The notes beneath the pieces were generated by a model. It was not told where the DNA came from and did no database searches. It worked only from the letters and a program-made list of their open reading frames with translations. From Rhodospirillaceae bacterium (GTDB lineage Bacteria > Pseudomonadota > Alphaproteobacteria > Rhodospirillales > Magnetospirillaceae), in contig DUZF01000006.1 of assembly GCA_013349665.1 (NCBI GenBank), positions 1 to 32,268 of the forward strand: a stretch of 32,268 bases of DNA, in the 5' to 3' direction. Numbering within the stretch: position 1 is the stretch's first letter; each line of letters opens with the position of its first letter. Made by a program: the position numbers and the translations under genes. This document shows, one piece after another, positions 23,976-32,243 of the stretch.

Positions 23976-24024
23976 CCCTTGCCAGGCGCCTCCGAAACCC
24001 GCGGCGGGCCTGGAGTCCGCCCGG

Positions 24025-24069
24025 TTCGTAATCAGTAGGTCCGCGGTTCAAATCCGCGTTTCGGCACCA
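24025..24069 (+). repeat. attR core (duplicated 3' half of tRNA-Thr)
   Basis: Exact copy of 17334-17378. It lacks the 5' half of the tRNA and cannot make a functional tRNA; it should not be annotated as a second gene. Confidence 0.93.
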
Positions 24070-24072
24070 TCT

Positions 24073-24105
24073 AAGCCCCTGAAAGGTAACGCCTTTTGGG
24101 GGCTT
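24073..24105 (+). terminator. Original tRNA-Thr terminator, displaced by the element
   Basis: AAGCCCC (24073-24079) pairs with GGGGCTT (24099-24105), with an inner AAAGG/CCTTT stem, followed by TCCATTTT. It begins three bases after the duplicated CCA. In the uninterrupted chromosome it would directly follow tRNA-Thr. Confidence 0.75.
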
Positions 24106-24123
24106 TCCATTTTGGGATAGGGC

Positions 24124-24143
24124 GGTCCGCTTGCTAGCGGACC
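24124..24143. terminator. Small hairpin after a minus-strand gene
   Basis: Eight perfect pairs GGTCCGCT/AGCGGACC around TGCT, 40 bp beyond the stop of the minus-strand gene at 24183. It lacks a T-run, so termination is only likely. Confidence 0.4.
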
Positions 24144-24182
24144 CGGCTCCGCGAAAGTAAGTCCAAATCGGTGCTGGCGGCC

Positions 24183-24554
24183 TCATGCGTAAAGATTAAG
24201 GAAAGACCCCCGGCGAGCGAATGCCCCGAAATTGACGGACGAGCCGCTTTGATTGTAACCGGTGTAATTTGTAAGGCTGCTGGCCTTAGGCCCGTACAGA
24301 TTGGGCTTGGTCGTGATCTGAGTGGCTGAGAAGCTATTCTTGGATTGAGACGCCTGGCTCACATTGAACGGGGAACTCGCCGTCGTCGTCTGCTTGATGG
24401 TGTAGGCGGAATTCGATGATTTCGGAAACTGGTTGCTGTTCGGATTCAGCCCCTGCGCTGCCAATTGTGCCCCGGCGGCACTGTAGACAAGGAACCCATT
24501 AACCATAATTGGGTACTGTACGGATGCGATGGCTGAAATTGATGAGATAGACAT
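24183..24554 (-). CDS. Low-complexity Ser/Asn/Thr/Gln-rich protein of unknown function
   Basis: 123 residues from MSISSISAIASVQYPIMVNG. ATG 24554 is preferred because GAAGGTGA lies 7 bases upstream; an in-frame ATG at 24569 would include that site in the coding region. The body is rich in Ser, Asn, Thr and Gln with few charges (NPNSNQFPKSSNSAYTIKQT) and ends in GAFARRGSFLNLYA. No clear signal peptide or membrane helix. Such composition suits a secreted or filament-forming protein, but no family is recognised. Base composition is well below the 65-70% GC of the left half. Confidence 0.55.
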   Translation of the reverse strand: MSISSISAIASVQYPIMVNGFLVYSAAGAQLAAQGLNPNSNQFPKSSNSAYTIKQTTTASSPFNVSQASQSKNSFSATQITTKPNLYGPKASSLTNYTGYNQSGSSVNFGAFARRGSFLNLYA

Positions 24555-24777
24555 AAAAGTCACCTTCAAAATTACTATACGCCAAACGGTCCTAATACAC
24601 CAGAATTAGCCGATATTTATTTTATCGGAAATGTCACCTGAGTTGAGGTTAGCTGCTGAAATCACCAAGCGGTCAGGCTTTTCGCCAGTTCTTCATAGAA
24701 GTACTCGGCCGATCTCATGCAGGCGACGGGAAGAGATGCGGTTGATTTCTTGTGACGCCGATCATTTCCCTACTGTC

Positions 24778-25245
24778 TCAGCGAGATGGACCCGGTGGTG
24801 TCGCGGGAACCGTCTGCCATGACACATGACAAGATTGGACGTAGGGATAATAGCCTTTGGGGTTGTTGCAATAATAATAGGCAGGCAAGGTTGCAACTGC
24901 GACCGGCATAGGGTCGGGCACGGGGGCATAAACCGCTGCCGGCGGAATTTGCTGGATGATTGTTACGGGCGCCGCGGTTGGTGCGTAATAGGTATAGGGA
25001 TATGGATAGGAGGCGGGGGGATAAGCATAAGAGTTCGGGTAGTAATAGCCGGGCCAACCGAAAAGGGGATCCACGGCGATGGCCAACCCAATACCGAAGC
25101 CCCACCCCCCACCGCGATGTGACGATCCCCGACCGTGATGTCCGCGAGCCTGGGCCGCGGTCGTTATAAGCGCGGTGGCCGTGATCGCAACGAGCATCAT
25201 GGATAGAGCGGCCGACACCATCCCTTGCCTGTGTTTGCCCGACAT
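24778..25245 (-). CDS. Exported Tyr/Pro-rich protein
   Basis: 155 residues. A signal peptide (about 1-33, MMLVAITATALITTAAQA) leads to a His/Gly/Arg-rich patch (RGHHGRGSSHRGGGWGFG), then a YPY/PPA-rich stretch (about 65-90). The C-terminal module YYYCNNPKGYYPYVQSC, with two cysteines, then W..VP, recurs in small exported proteins of many proteobacteria. Probably periplasmic or outer-membrane-attached. GGAAGGGG precedes the start. Function not known. Confidence 0.75.
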   Translation of the reverse strand: MSGKHRQGMVSAALSMMLVAITATALITTAAQARGHHGRGSSHRGGGWGFGIGLAIAVDPLFGWPGYYYPNSYAYPPASYPYPYTYYAPTAAPVTIIQQIPPAAVYAPVPDPMPVAVATLPAYYYCNNPKGYYPYVQSCHVSWQTVPATPPGPSR

Positions 25246-25341
25246 TTCCGAACCCCTTCCCTGAGGTCGATCGATTGGTATCGGCGAAGTTACGGTACCA
25301 TAAACATCGACTTATGAGATCGCTAGGTTCGGGAATTACTC

Positions 25342-25361
25342 ATTTGCCAATATCGGCAAAT
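25342..25361. promoter_or_regulatory. Operator-like dyad ATTTGCC/GGCAAAT
   Basis: Seven-base arms (25342-25348 and 25355-25361) around AATATC, about 100 bp upstream of the Tyr/Pro-rich gene start in an A/T-rich stretch. Likely regulator site, identity unknown. Confidence 0.35.
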
Positions 25362-25453
25362 TAAATTGCGAAGTAATTTTCGAGGAATTGTTGGCATCAT
25401 CAATAATATACAATTGAATGATATTGGCAGGAACTTCGATTGCTCCCGTCAGC

Positions 25454-25469
25454 TGTGACGACCGTCACA
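25454..25469. promoter_or_regulatory. CRP/FNR-family-like site TGTGACGACCGTCACA
   Basis: Exact TGTGA-N6-TCACA, the classical CRP consensus, with seven-base symmetric arms. It lies 209 bp upstream of the Tyr/Pro-rich gene (start 25245) and 36 bp beyond the stop of the cyclophilin fusion gene. Binding by a CRP-like regulator is inferred. Confidence 0.45.
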
Positions 25470-25504
25470 CCCTCGACGCCAATCCGAAACGGGACCGGCC
25501 GAAA

Positions 25505-26596
25505 CTAGACTGCCAATAGCCATCCGGAGGTGTGGCTGGCGGAATATCCGGTCAGGCTGACATTTTCCGGGCTTTCGGCAAACCCCACCAATACCATTTC
25601 CTTTGTGTAACCACCGGTATTCATCGCAGTGAGCCAAGCGTTATAACCGCTGGTATCGGCCACGCGGCCGAGGACGTTATTGTAAATTTGCGTCAGGTAA
25701 TCGGCGTTGCTGAGGGGGCCGTATTTAGTCTGGAACTCGGTAGAATTGGTGAAGCCGTAGGCTATGTTTGGCAGACCCGCCACGGGTGTTAAAGCCAAGG
25801 CGGTGGTGGTCCCCGCGGACTTCGTTGTGCTTGACACCGAGTTGTAGACATTTTCCCAGGCGGCCAGCCCACCGGCGTCGGGGTGCCGTCCGAAAGCCGC
25901 CTGATAGAGCCGTGCGACATTTGCGTTATCGGAAGAGGCGACGGTGACGGTTGCGTCGGTAAACTGCAACACCTCGGTTTTGCTGAGAATGCTTGCATCC
26001 GATGCGGTGAGGGGGGCGGCATTGGCGGCAACAGAGAGTTGACCGTTGGACGTGCTGATCGTGTAGTTCCCAACACTACCCGGATAACACATCGTGGTAA
26101 TGACCGACTGAATGACGACGGGGGTCAGCGGAACGCTATTCGAGTTAACCGGGACCCGGTTTATTTGGTCGACGACATCAATGCCTTGTATGACACCACC
26201 GAATACGGCGTATCCGGGCGAACTTGCATTGACGTAATCCAGGAAGGAGTTGTCCACCGCGTTAAAATAGAATTGCGAGGTTGCAGAGTTCGGGTCGGAG
26301 GTTCGCGCCATCGCGATGGTGCCGTGCAGGTTGCTCAAGCCGTTTTGGGACTCGAGGGCAATCGGTGGCAGAGTGGCTTTTAATTGAAGCTGGCTTGTGT
26401 AGCCTCCCCCCTGATCCACAAAACCAGACACGACACGATGAAAAATGGTATTATCATAAAAGTCATTATGCGCATATGTTAAGAAATTATTGACCGTTAT
26501 GGGGGCTTTCGTCGTAAACAATTCTACATCGATACTTCCAAGAGAAGTATTAATAGTGACAACTGGATCTGCATAGTTTTGTGGAGTGGAGGACAT
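25505..26596 (-). CDS. Cyclophilin-type peptidyl-prolyl isomerase fused to DUF4214
   Basis: 363 residues. Residues about 10-175 are a cyclophilin domain with GSIDVELFTTKAPITVNNFL and the active-site FHRVVSGFVDQGGGY (Arg54, Phe59, Gln62), then SQFYFNAVDN. A linker rich in Ser, Thr and Ala follows. Residues about 225-355 are DUF4214-like: VARLYQAAFGRHPDAGGLAAW, FTNSTEFQTKYG, YLTQIYNNVLGR and FAESPENV. DUF4214 is often found in surface and RTX-type secreted proteins. No Sec signal peptide, so the protein is cytosolic or leaves by a C-terminal signal (type I). Lower GC than the left half of the window. The fusion is read directly, with no frameshift at the junction. Confidence 0.85.
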   Translation of the reverse strand: MSSTPQNYADPVVTINTSLGSIDVELFTTKAPITVNNFLTYAHNDFYDNTIFHRVVSGFVDQGGGYTSQLQLKATLPPIALESQNGLSNLHGTIAMARTSDPNSATSQFYFNAVDNSFLDYVNASSPGYAVFGGVIQGIDVVDQINRVPVNSNSVPLTPVVIQSVITTMCYPGSVGNYTISTSNGQLSVAANAAPLTASDASILSKTEVLQFTDATVTVASSDNANVARLYQAAFGRHPDAGGLAAWENVYNSVSSTTKSAGTTTALALTPVAGLPNIAYGFTNSTEFQTKYGPLSNADYLTQIYNNVLGRVADTSGYNAWLTAMNTGGYTKEMVLVGFAESPENVSLTGYSASHTSGWLLAV

Positions 26597-26835
26597 GGTT
26601 TTCCTTTGCCGATCGCATGATCATCAATCCGTCAATATGACATTTTGACCGGATTTTGATCAAGTATTCGCAAATACATCGCCCTGTGACGCGAGGCACC
26701 ATTTTTCATCCGCATCACCGCGATGGTTGAAACCTGCGACCATCAACCCCGGTGAATGATTCTGGATTTACCGGTTGTTCATCGATGCGCAGGTAAAATT
26801 AGGCCGTTCTAATTTTTGTCACGAGGTCTCCTTCG

Positions 26836-27042
26836 ATGTTTCTGCGAAAAGTACGATCCAATATTGATCCTGGCATGAGCTTCCGTAAGGCCTCAGATCC
26901 GCAAAAGACCTGGGTGGTCGTGGATGTCGCGACCACCGTTGACGGAATACCGCATGCTCGGCTGAGCAGCCATGGCGGCGGCCAGATAACCATCAGCACC
27001 TATGTGCTGACTGATGCTGAATATTGGGTGCCGGTGAGGTGA
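26836..27042 (+). CDS. Small conserved-looking protein of unknown function
   Basis: 68 residues: MFLRKVRSNIDPGMSFRKAS, then a strand-rich core (TWVVVDVATTVDGIPHARLS, then QITISTYVLTD). GAGG lies 11 bases before the ATG, a rather long spacing. The pattern W.V......DGIPHA.L....... TIS...L resembles short cytosolic proteins often seen in Azospirillum-like genomes. Isolated between convergent or divergent genes; function unknown. Confidence 0.55.
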   Translation: MFLRKVRSNIDPGMSFRKASDPQKTWVVVDVATTVDGIPHARLSSHGGGQITISTYVLTDAEYWVPVR

Positions 27043-27207
27043 CCGGAGATGCCGGACCACGGGTTTGACGGCGAGCCTGTTAGATCCTCAGGCGATCCGA
27101 TAATTCACGCTGATCGTGTGTGTATACCTCCTGCGGAGGACATCCATCGATGACAATGTCAGAAAGTGTAACGCCGGCGCTCGGCGGGTGGCGGCCAGAT
27201 CAGCAGC

Positions 27208-27651
27208 TTATTGTGTCGGCAGGTGCACCAGATCCAACCAGTAATTCTGCAGGCGCCGGATTGCTTCGACAAACTGGTCCATGTCGTTGGGTTTGCTGAT
27301 ATAGCCGGCGGCACCGCCGCGGTAGGAGGCGGAAATGTCCCGCTCGGCCACGGAGGTGGTAAGGACGATAATGGGAATGGATGAGAACTCGTCGTTCATT
27401 TTTACTTTTCTCAGAAACTCCCGACCGTCCATGCGCGGCATGTTGAGGTCCAACAGGATCAGGTCCGGGCGCGGGGCATCGTTATAAGGTCCCTGCCGGC
27501 GCAGAAAATCCATCGCCGCCTGGCCATCCGGAACGTGCAGAAGGTTGACCTTGCAGTCAGCCTCCGAGAATGCCAGGCGGGTCAGATGAGCATCCGCATC
27601 GACATCCTCCGCCAAGAGGATTGTGTGGGATTTAGGCATGACCGCGCTCAT
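27208..27651 (-). CDS. Single-domain response regulator, Rcp1-like
   Basis: 147 residues, only a receiver domain. Acidic pocket Glu15-Asp16 (LLAEDVDAD), phospho-acceptor Asp68 in DLILLDLNMP, switch Thr98 in IIVLTTS and Lys120 in GYISKPND. The insertion PYNDAPRPD before the phosphorylation site and the C-terminal QNYWLDLVHLP are typical of Rcp1-type partners of bacteriophytochrome-like and other hybrid-less kinases. No output domain, so it acts by protein contact. Its ATG overlaps the kinase stop (ATGA), so the two are made together. Confidence 0.92.
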   Translation of the reverse strand: MSAVMPKSHTILLAEDVDADAHLTRLAFSEADCKVNLLHVPDGQAAMDFLRRQGPYNDAPRPDLILLDLNMPRMDGREFLRKVKMNDEFSSIPIIVLTTSVAERDISASYRGGAAGYISKPNDMDQFVEAIRRLQNYWLDLVHLPTQ

Positions 27652-29399
27652 ATCAGCCCCCCCGAAGGCAGTTTAATCACGACGGTGATCCCGCTTTCCA
27701 TGCCGTCTTCTATCGATGCATTGCCCCCCATCGACTCGGCAATGCGTCGCAGGATTGCCAGGCCGACACCGGTTGACGTCTCATCCATCTGGGGGTGCAT
27801 CCGTTCGAAGGCGCGAAACACCCGTTCCCGGTATGCGGCGGGGATGCCGGTACTGTTGTCTTCAATTCGCAAAACAACATCTCTTCCGGTGGTTGCCCCG
27901 GAAATTCTGATGCGCAGAGGTCGATCTTGGCAACGGTAAGTGATGGAATTTTTCAAAGCAATGATAAATATTTCACGTAAGCGTCGACTGTCTATCAAGA
28001 CAGGTGGAAGGGAAGAAACCTCAATGTCAGCGTTAATTTGCCGCAGTTCACCGTCTAGGGCCTGAATAGCCTTGTCGGCAATTATCGATGTATTTTGACT
28101 TTCAATAGGTCCATGGGGTCGGCCGGCATCCAGATAGAGCTCAACATCATGCAGCAAGCTGCGAAGCCTGATCCCTTCCTTATGCAGAAAGGCCATTGAT
28201 GCCGTTATATCGGCATCCTCAATCTGTCCCAGCGAGGTCTGCAGCCGTTGCGAAAATATGACGATACGCCGCGTCGGTTCCTGAAGATGATGCGACGTTA
28301 CATAGGCGAAGCGCTCCAAGTCAGCGTTCAACCTGACCTTATCCTGAACCATGGTTTCAAGCGCCCGCACATCTTTTTCTCGACGCAACCATGACCGTCG
28401 CACATGCAGTGCAAAAATGGTAGACGCTGCTACAAACATAGATACAAGCAAAGTTACAAGCCATACTTGTCTTTGCCATACCTCTAGTGCTTGCTCACTG
28501 GAGACGCCGACGTTTACGTAATAGCCATATTTGGCGCTGCGGCGATATGTCTGTGTACGATTTATTTTGTCAATGCTGGTTCCGCCGCTAACATAGGTTC
28601 CTTGATCGGGATCTATCTTCAACGCGGCGGCAAACGGTGCCGCGATCGTCCTCTCGCCTGGGGTGGCGCGATAGGGTCCTTGTGTGACATGACGGGCGAG
28701 GACGCCAATATCGGCATCGCGCAGCGTCGCGACACCCCCGGACTGCAAAACGATCCGGCCCAGCATCGCGTCCAGGTCCTCAAGAAAAATGGTGGCATAG
28801 ACGACGCCGGAAAAGGATCCGTCGGGTCTGCTGATACGTCGGCCAAACAACCACACCCATCTCTTATCGGTGCGCGTCAGAAGCGCCTTGCTGATAAACA
28901 GGCCGGCGTTCGGCTTGTCCCGCAATGTAATAAAGTAATCACGGTCAGAGTTGTTGACCGGTGGACTCCGCGCGCCGGCCCCGTAAATGACATTTCCCTG
29001 CTCGTCAGTGGCACGCAAATAGGCCACGTATTGCAATCGCTTCTGCGATTTCGTGAGCATCGATGTGATGGCCTGGGGATCTTCACGCATGTGCAAGCCG
29101 ATATCATCGGCGGCGCTCTGCAGCGCAACATCGATGGAATCGATCATGCCGTCATAGGTCTGCTCCATCAACAACGCCAAATTTTGTGTTGTCGAGGCGG
29201 TCAGCACATCGGCCCGCTGGCGCATTCCGTGCAGCGCGGTGGCGGCGACAATAATGACCATCATCACTACCAATGAAACCCAAACATAGGTGATGACGAT
29301 GTTGCGCCGGAAATCCGTCACGGCGGCTTCAGTTTTCACCAGTTCATACTCAGAACCGGTGGTCAAAAGAGAGTTATCGGATTTGCTCTGACTGAACAC
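27648..29399 (-). CDS. Membrane sensor histidine kinase with Cache-like periplasmic domain
   Basis: 583 residues. Membrane helix at about 34-57, periplasmic Cache-type sensor about 60-305 (SDRDYFITLRDKPNAGLFIS, RRISRPDGSFSGVVYATIFL), second helix about 310-332, then an HisKA-like helical pair with phospho-acceptor His370 in TSHHLQEPTRR. The ATPase domain includes N-box LKNSITYRC, G1 box DNSTGI at 514-519 and G2 STGVGLAI. The G1 box has Ser516 where Gly is usual (DNGxGI), as in the HWE/Rcp1-partner-like groups or as a local change. It should sense an extracytoplasmic ligand and phosphorylate the coupled response regulator. Confidence 0.9.
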   Translation of the reverse strand: MFSQSKSDNSLLTTGSEYELVKTEAAVTDFRRNIVITYVWVSLVVMMVIIVAATALHGMRQRADVLTASTTQNLALLMEQTYDGMIDSIDVALQSAADDIGLHMREDPQAITSMLTKSQKRLQYVAYLRATDEQGNVIYGAGARSPPVNNSDRDYFITLRDKPNAGLFISKALLTRTDKRWVWLFGRRISRPDGSFSGVVYATIFLEDLDAMLGRIVLQSGGVATLRDADIGVLARHVTQGPYRATPGERTIAAPFAAALKIDPDQGTYVSGGTSIDKINRTQTYRRSAKYGYYVNVGVSSEQALEVWQRQVWLVTLLVSMFVAASTIFALHVRRSWLRREKDVRALETMVQDKVRLNADLERFAYVTSHHLQEPTRRIVIFSQRLQTSLGQIEDADITASMAFLHKEGIRLRSLLHDVELYLDAGRPHGPIESQNTSIIADKAIQALDGELRQINADIEVSSLPPVLIDSRRLREIFIIALKNSITYRCQDRPLRIRISGATTGRDVVLRIEDNSTGIPAAYRERVFRAFERMHPQMDETSTGVGLAILRRIAESMGGNASIEDGMESGITVVIKLPSGGLI

Positions 29400-29536
29400 T
29401 TCACGTCTCTGCTATCGAGCGCTTCTACCGGAGCGAGGTAACAGCCGCGGTTTTAACACGCTTTCCGGCAATGGCCCATTGATCCTTTTACTGTGACAGG
29501 AGTCCTGTCTTCGCTGTCGGGTCGCTTCCTGATCCG

Positions 29537-32038
29537 TTACCTTGGCGATTGCGCCCCTGAGGGGCATCGTCGCCAGGCGATGGGTTGCGCGGGCGCGTCG
29601 CCGATGAGGCACCAGACCGGAACTAGGCCGACGGGCGTCCGAAAATCCTCCGTCATGGCGATTTCGGCCAGGATCCGGGCCCAGCCCGCTGGCCGGGACT
29701 CTCGCAGCCGGGCAGACCAGCGATCGACTCTCGCCGGATCAGCCGCGCCGCCGGCCATATTGGTCAGGATCTGCGTGACGAAGGCACGATCATCCTCGGC
29801 GAGGCCGACGATCGTCCCGTTCAGGGCCGGGAAGCGCTGGCGGAATTCGTCCGAGCCCAGCAACCCATCGGCCAGAGACGAGTGTCCGCCAAGCAGCGGC
29901 CGTCCGCTCAGCGCCTCGAAATCATTGCGCCCTATGGCCTGTCTGACCCCTTCGGGAACGGATCTCTTATAAATCGATACCCATTGCCGCAGCCCGTCGG
30001 CGTCCGGACTGCGTGCGAGAGCGGCGGAAAAAACCCGTGCCACCGCCAGCCCGTCGGCATCCAGGATAAAGCGCCGGGCGCCCTCGCCGGGCAGGTCAAG
30101 AACGTCGCTGACCGGCAGGAAGCGGTCGATACCCTGGTCGATGGCTAACGACAGATGGCGTAAGGCCTCGTCAAAACCGGGCTGCGCATCGATCCGGGCA
30201 AGGCCGAGGAACCAGTGTCCAACCGGATCAAATGGCTGGCGCGCAAGGATGTCTTGCGAAAACTCCGCAGCCGCCCGGCGATCGCCCCGCTGAATGCAAT
30301 ATTCCAGAAACGGAATCGCCAGATCGCTGCGCAGCGGTGCCGCCAGCAGCAACCGCTCAAGGCTTCGGCGCCACAGCGGAAGCTGATCGCCGCCGACTTC
30401 CGCGAATTCCCCGCCGCTCCGGCCGACGGCCAGGTCACCGCGGATCGCCGGGGCCAATGACGTCAACCGGAGCGAGCCCTGACCCCGGGCGATTTTATCG
30501 TCTCCCGCCTTAAGCAGGTAAGTCAGCCAGCGCATTTTGTCCTGGCCGAGCGGCTGACCGGCCTGGGCCCTGGCGCTGAGATCGACGCCAAGGGAAAGGG
30601 TGGTCCACCACAGGTAAGGTCCGCCGCGACCGAAATCGTTGAACAGGATACCCGGCAGGGTCGCCGGTGCCGGGCCGGCGATCGCTGCCGCCAGATTTTC
30701 GCCATTGCGGGCGCTGTGGTATTGGAAAAAGGCACCCAGTCCCATAGCGGCGGCGGCGAACAGGGGTAATGCCGTGGCGATCTTTCGCGGCAGACCTCTT
30801 CGCATGGCCTGTGCCGTTGTTGCTCCCACCGCCAGTGCCGCGAAGGGAAGGCAGGCGGGAAGCAGGAACCAGGCGCCGGCGAGGCCGGCGACCGCGGCCC
30901 ACAGGGCGGCGGTGACGGCGAAGCGATGCCTCGGAGCCAGCGCGGCTAACATCAGGACAAACAGGCCGGCCAGCATAAGGCCCGGCAGGCCGGTATCCAA
31001 AAGGATCTCCAGGGCCTCGTTATGAACATGAAAGGCCCCGGCATTGGTCCCTTCCCAGCCCGGCACGGCGATCCCGCCCAGATAATATCTGGTTCCCTCG
31101 ACATTGAGGTAAGCCAGCATGCTGTCATTGAAGCTGCCCCAGCCGGCGCCATGCAGCAGAGTCATTGGTTCGGCCCGCAGCCGGGCCAGGGCGACCCGAT
31201 CCATCATCAGGCGGCCCGCCGCCGACTCATTGACCCCGGCGACGCCCAGGCCGGCCATCGCCAGACCCACCATGAGCGGAGTCAGCAGGACCAGCACGGC
31301 CGCCAGGCGTCTGGTATGCCGGATCGGCAGGCGCCGGCCGAGGCCGCTCACCACCAGCCAGAACAAGGGGGCGTAGGCAGCCAGCGCCCAGGCGCTGCGA
31401 TTGTGGGACAGCAGGATCATGGCCAGCGCCAGCCCGGCCGACACCGCCGTCCAGGTCCGGAACCGGCGGCCATGACCAGGCAGGCAGGACAGGGCGACAA
31501 GCAGAAACAGGCCGACGAAGGCTCCGTATTCCGGCCAGGCGTCGGGCCGCAGGGCGTGGTCCCGCGGCAGCGCCAGATCCAGGACGGTCAACATTGTTCC
31601 GGCGAACAGGGCGGTTACCATGAGGATCTTGCGCGGCCGGGGGAACCGCCACAGCCACCGCGCCAACAAGGTCAATGCCGCCAGGGCGATCAGGCTGAAC
31701 ACGCCTTGCCCGGTTTCCGGAGTGCCCAGCCAGGAGCGCATGGCCAGCGGTTGGGCGAGGGAGATTAATCCCGACCACGCAACCAGCGCCAGCAGGGCGA
31801 GGATCGCCGGATGGCGCAGAGTGTTGCCGACCGCCATACCGCAAACCGCGGCGGCGGCCAGGACCAGACCGGCCAGTCCACCGGCGATATAAAAGGCCAG
31901 CACGGTCGGTTCGGACTGAAACCACAGGCCGAGGGCGAAGGGATGCAGGCCGCACAGAAAACTGAACAGAGAGAGCCCAAGGACCGTTGTTCCCGCAACC
32001 TTGAGTATATAGAACAAGGGATTGCTCCTCACCACCAT
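29537..32038 (-). CDS. O-antigen ligase/polymerase-like membrane protein with C-terminal DUF4214
   Basis: 833 residues from ATG 32038, chosen for GGGAGAA about 8 bases upstream; ATG 32068 would add ten residues without a ribosome-binding site. Residues about 1-440 hold about 12 membrane helices with Wzy_C features: LLSHNRSAWALA, and a large periplasmic loop before HVHNEALEILLDTGLPGLML. A periplasmic helical, TPR-like part follows (about 470-670). The end (about 680-800) is DUF4214-like: VARVFSAALARSPDADGLRQ, LLGSDEFRQRFP, FVTQILTNMAGG and EIAMTEDF. Likely transfers or polymerises glycans at the outer face of the inner membrane. The DUF4214 tail is unusual for the family. Confidence 0.82.
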   Translation of the reverse strand: MVVRSNPLFYILKVAGTTVLGLSLFSFLCGLHPFALGLWFQSEPTVLAFYIAGGLAGLVLAAAAVCGMAVGNTLRHPAILALLALVAWSGLISLAQPLAMRSWLGTPETGQGVFSLIALAALTLLARWLWRFPRPRKILMVTALFAGTMLTVLDLALPRDHALRPDAWPEYGAFVGLFLLVALSCLPGHGRRFRTWTAVSAGLALAMILLSHNRSAWALAAYAPLFWLVVSGLGRRLPIRHTRRLAAVLVLLTPLMVGLAMAGLGVAGVNESAAGRLMMDRVALARLRAEPMTLLHGAGWGSFNDSMLAYLNVEGTRYYLGGIAVPGWEGTNAGAFHVHNEALEILLDTGLPGLMLAGLFVLMLAALAPRHRFAVTAALWAAVAGLAGAWFLLPACLPFAALAVGATTAQAMRRGLPRKIATALPLFAAAAMGLGAFFQYHSARNGENLAAAIAGPAPATLPGILFNDFGRGGPYLWWTTLSLGVDLSARAQAGQPLGQDKMRWLTYLLKAGDDKIARGQGSLRLTSLAPAIRGDLAVGRSGGEFAEVGGDQLPLWRRSLERLLLAAPLRSDLAIPFLEYCIQRGDRRAAAEFSQDILARQPFDPVGHWFLGLARIDAQPGFDEALRHLSLAIDQGIDRFLPVSDVLDLPGEGARRFILDADGLAVARVFSAALARSPDADGLRQWVSIYKRSVPEGVRQAIGRNDFEALSGRPLLGGHSSLADGLLGSDEFRQRFPALNGTIVGLAEDDRAFVTQILTNMAGGAADPARVDRWSARLRESRPAGWARILAEIAMTEDFRTPVGLVPVWCLIGDAPAQPIAWRRCPSGAQSPR

Positions 32039-32203
32039 GGCGCTTTCTCCCAAGGCCTCAACACCCATAGTTTAATTGCCATACCTATAATATCAAATAT
32101 TGATTGATGATATTAACTTTGCGGTTGCTTTAACACTCATTTTTTATAATACCAGCGGCCGAAAAGGCTGACTCGCGTCAAGGGGCTTGCGTCCGGTGAG
32201 TCA

Positions 32204-32236
32204 CCGTGATTCGCTACATGTTGTAGCAAATCACGG
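32204..32236. promoter_or_regulatory. 15-bp dyad upstream of a possible gene at the right edge
   Basis: CCGTGATTCGCTACA and TGTAGCAAATCACGG around TGT, with one mismatch. It ends 7 bp before a start codon and overlaps its ribosome-binding site, so it could control translation or be an operator. Confidence 0.5.
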
Positions 32237-32243
32237 AGGGGAC

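Noticed and set aside
22293-24038. 581-residue plus-strand frame opposite the integrase
   Set aside because: Antisense shadow; the minus strand has all catalytic motifs of a tyrosine recombinase.
24025-24069. Possible second tRNA gene
   Set aside because: Only the 3' half is present; the 5' half and D-arm are missing, so it is an attachment-site copy.
26626-26664. Imperfect AATCCG...CGGATT symmetry and a TTGATCAA word upstream of the cyclophilin fusion, considered as an FNR-type site
   Set aside because: It does not match TTGAT-N4-ATCAA and the arms are imperfect; too weak to list as a site.
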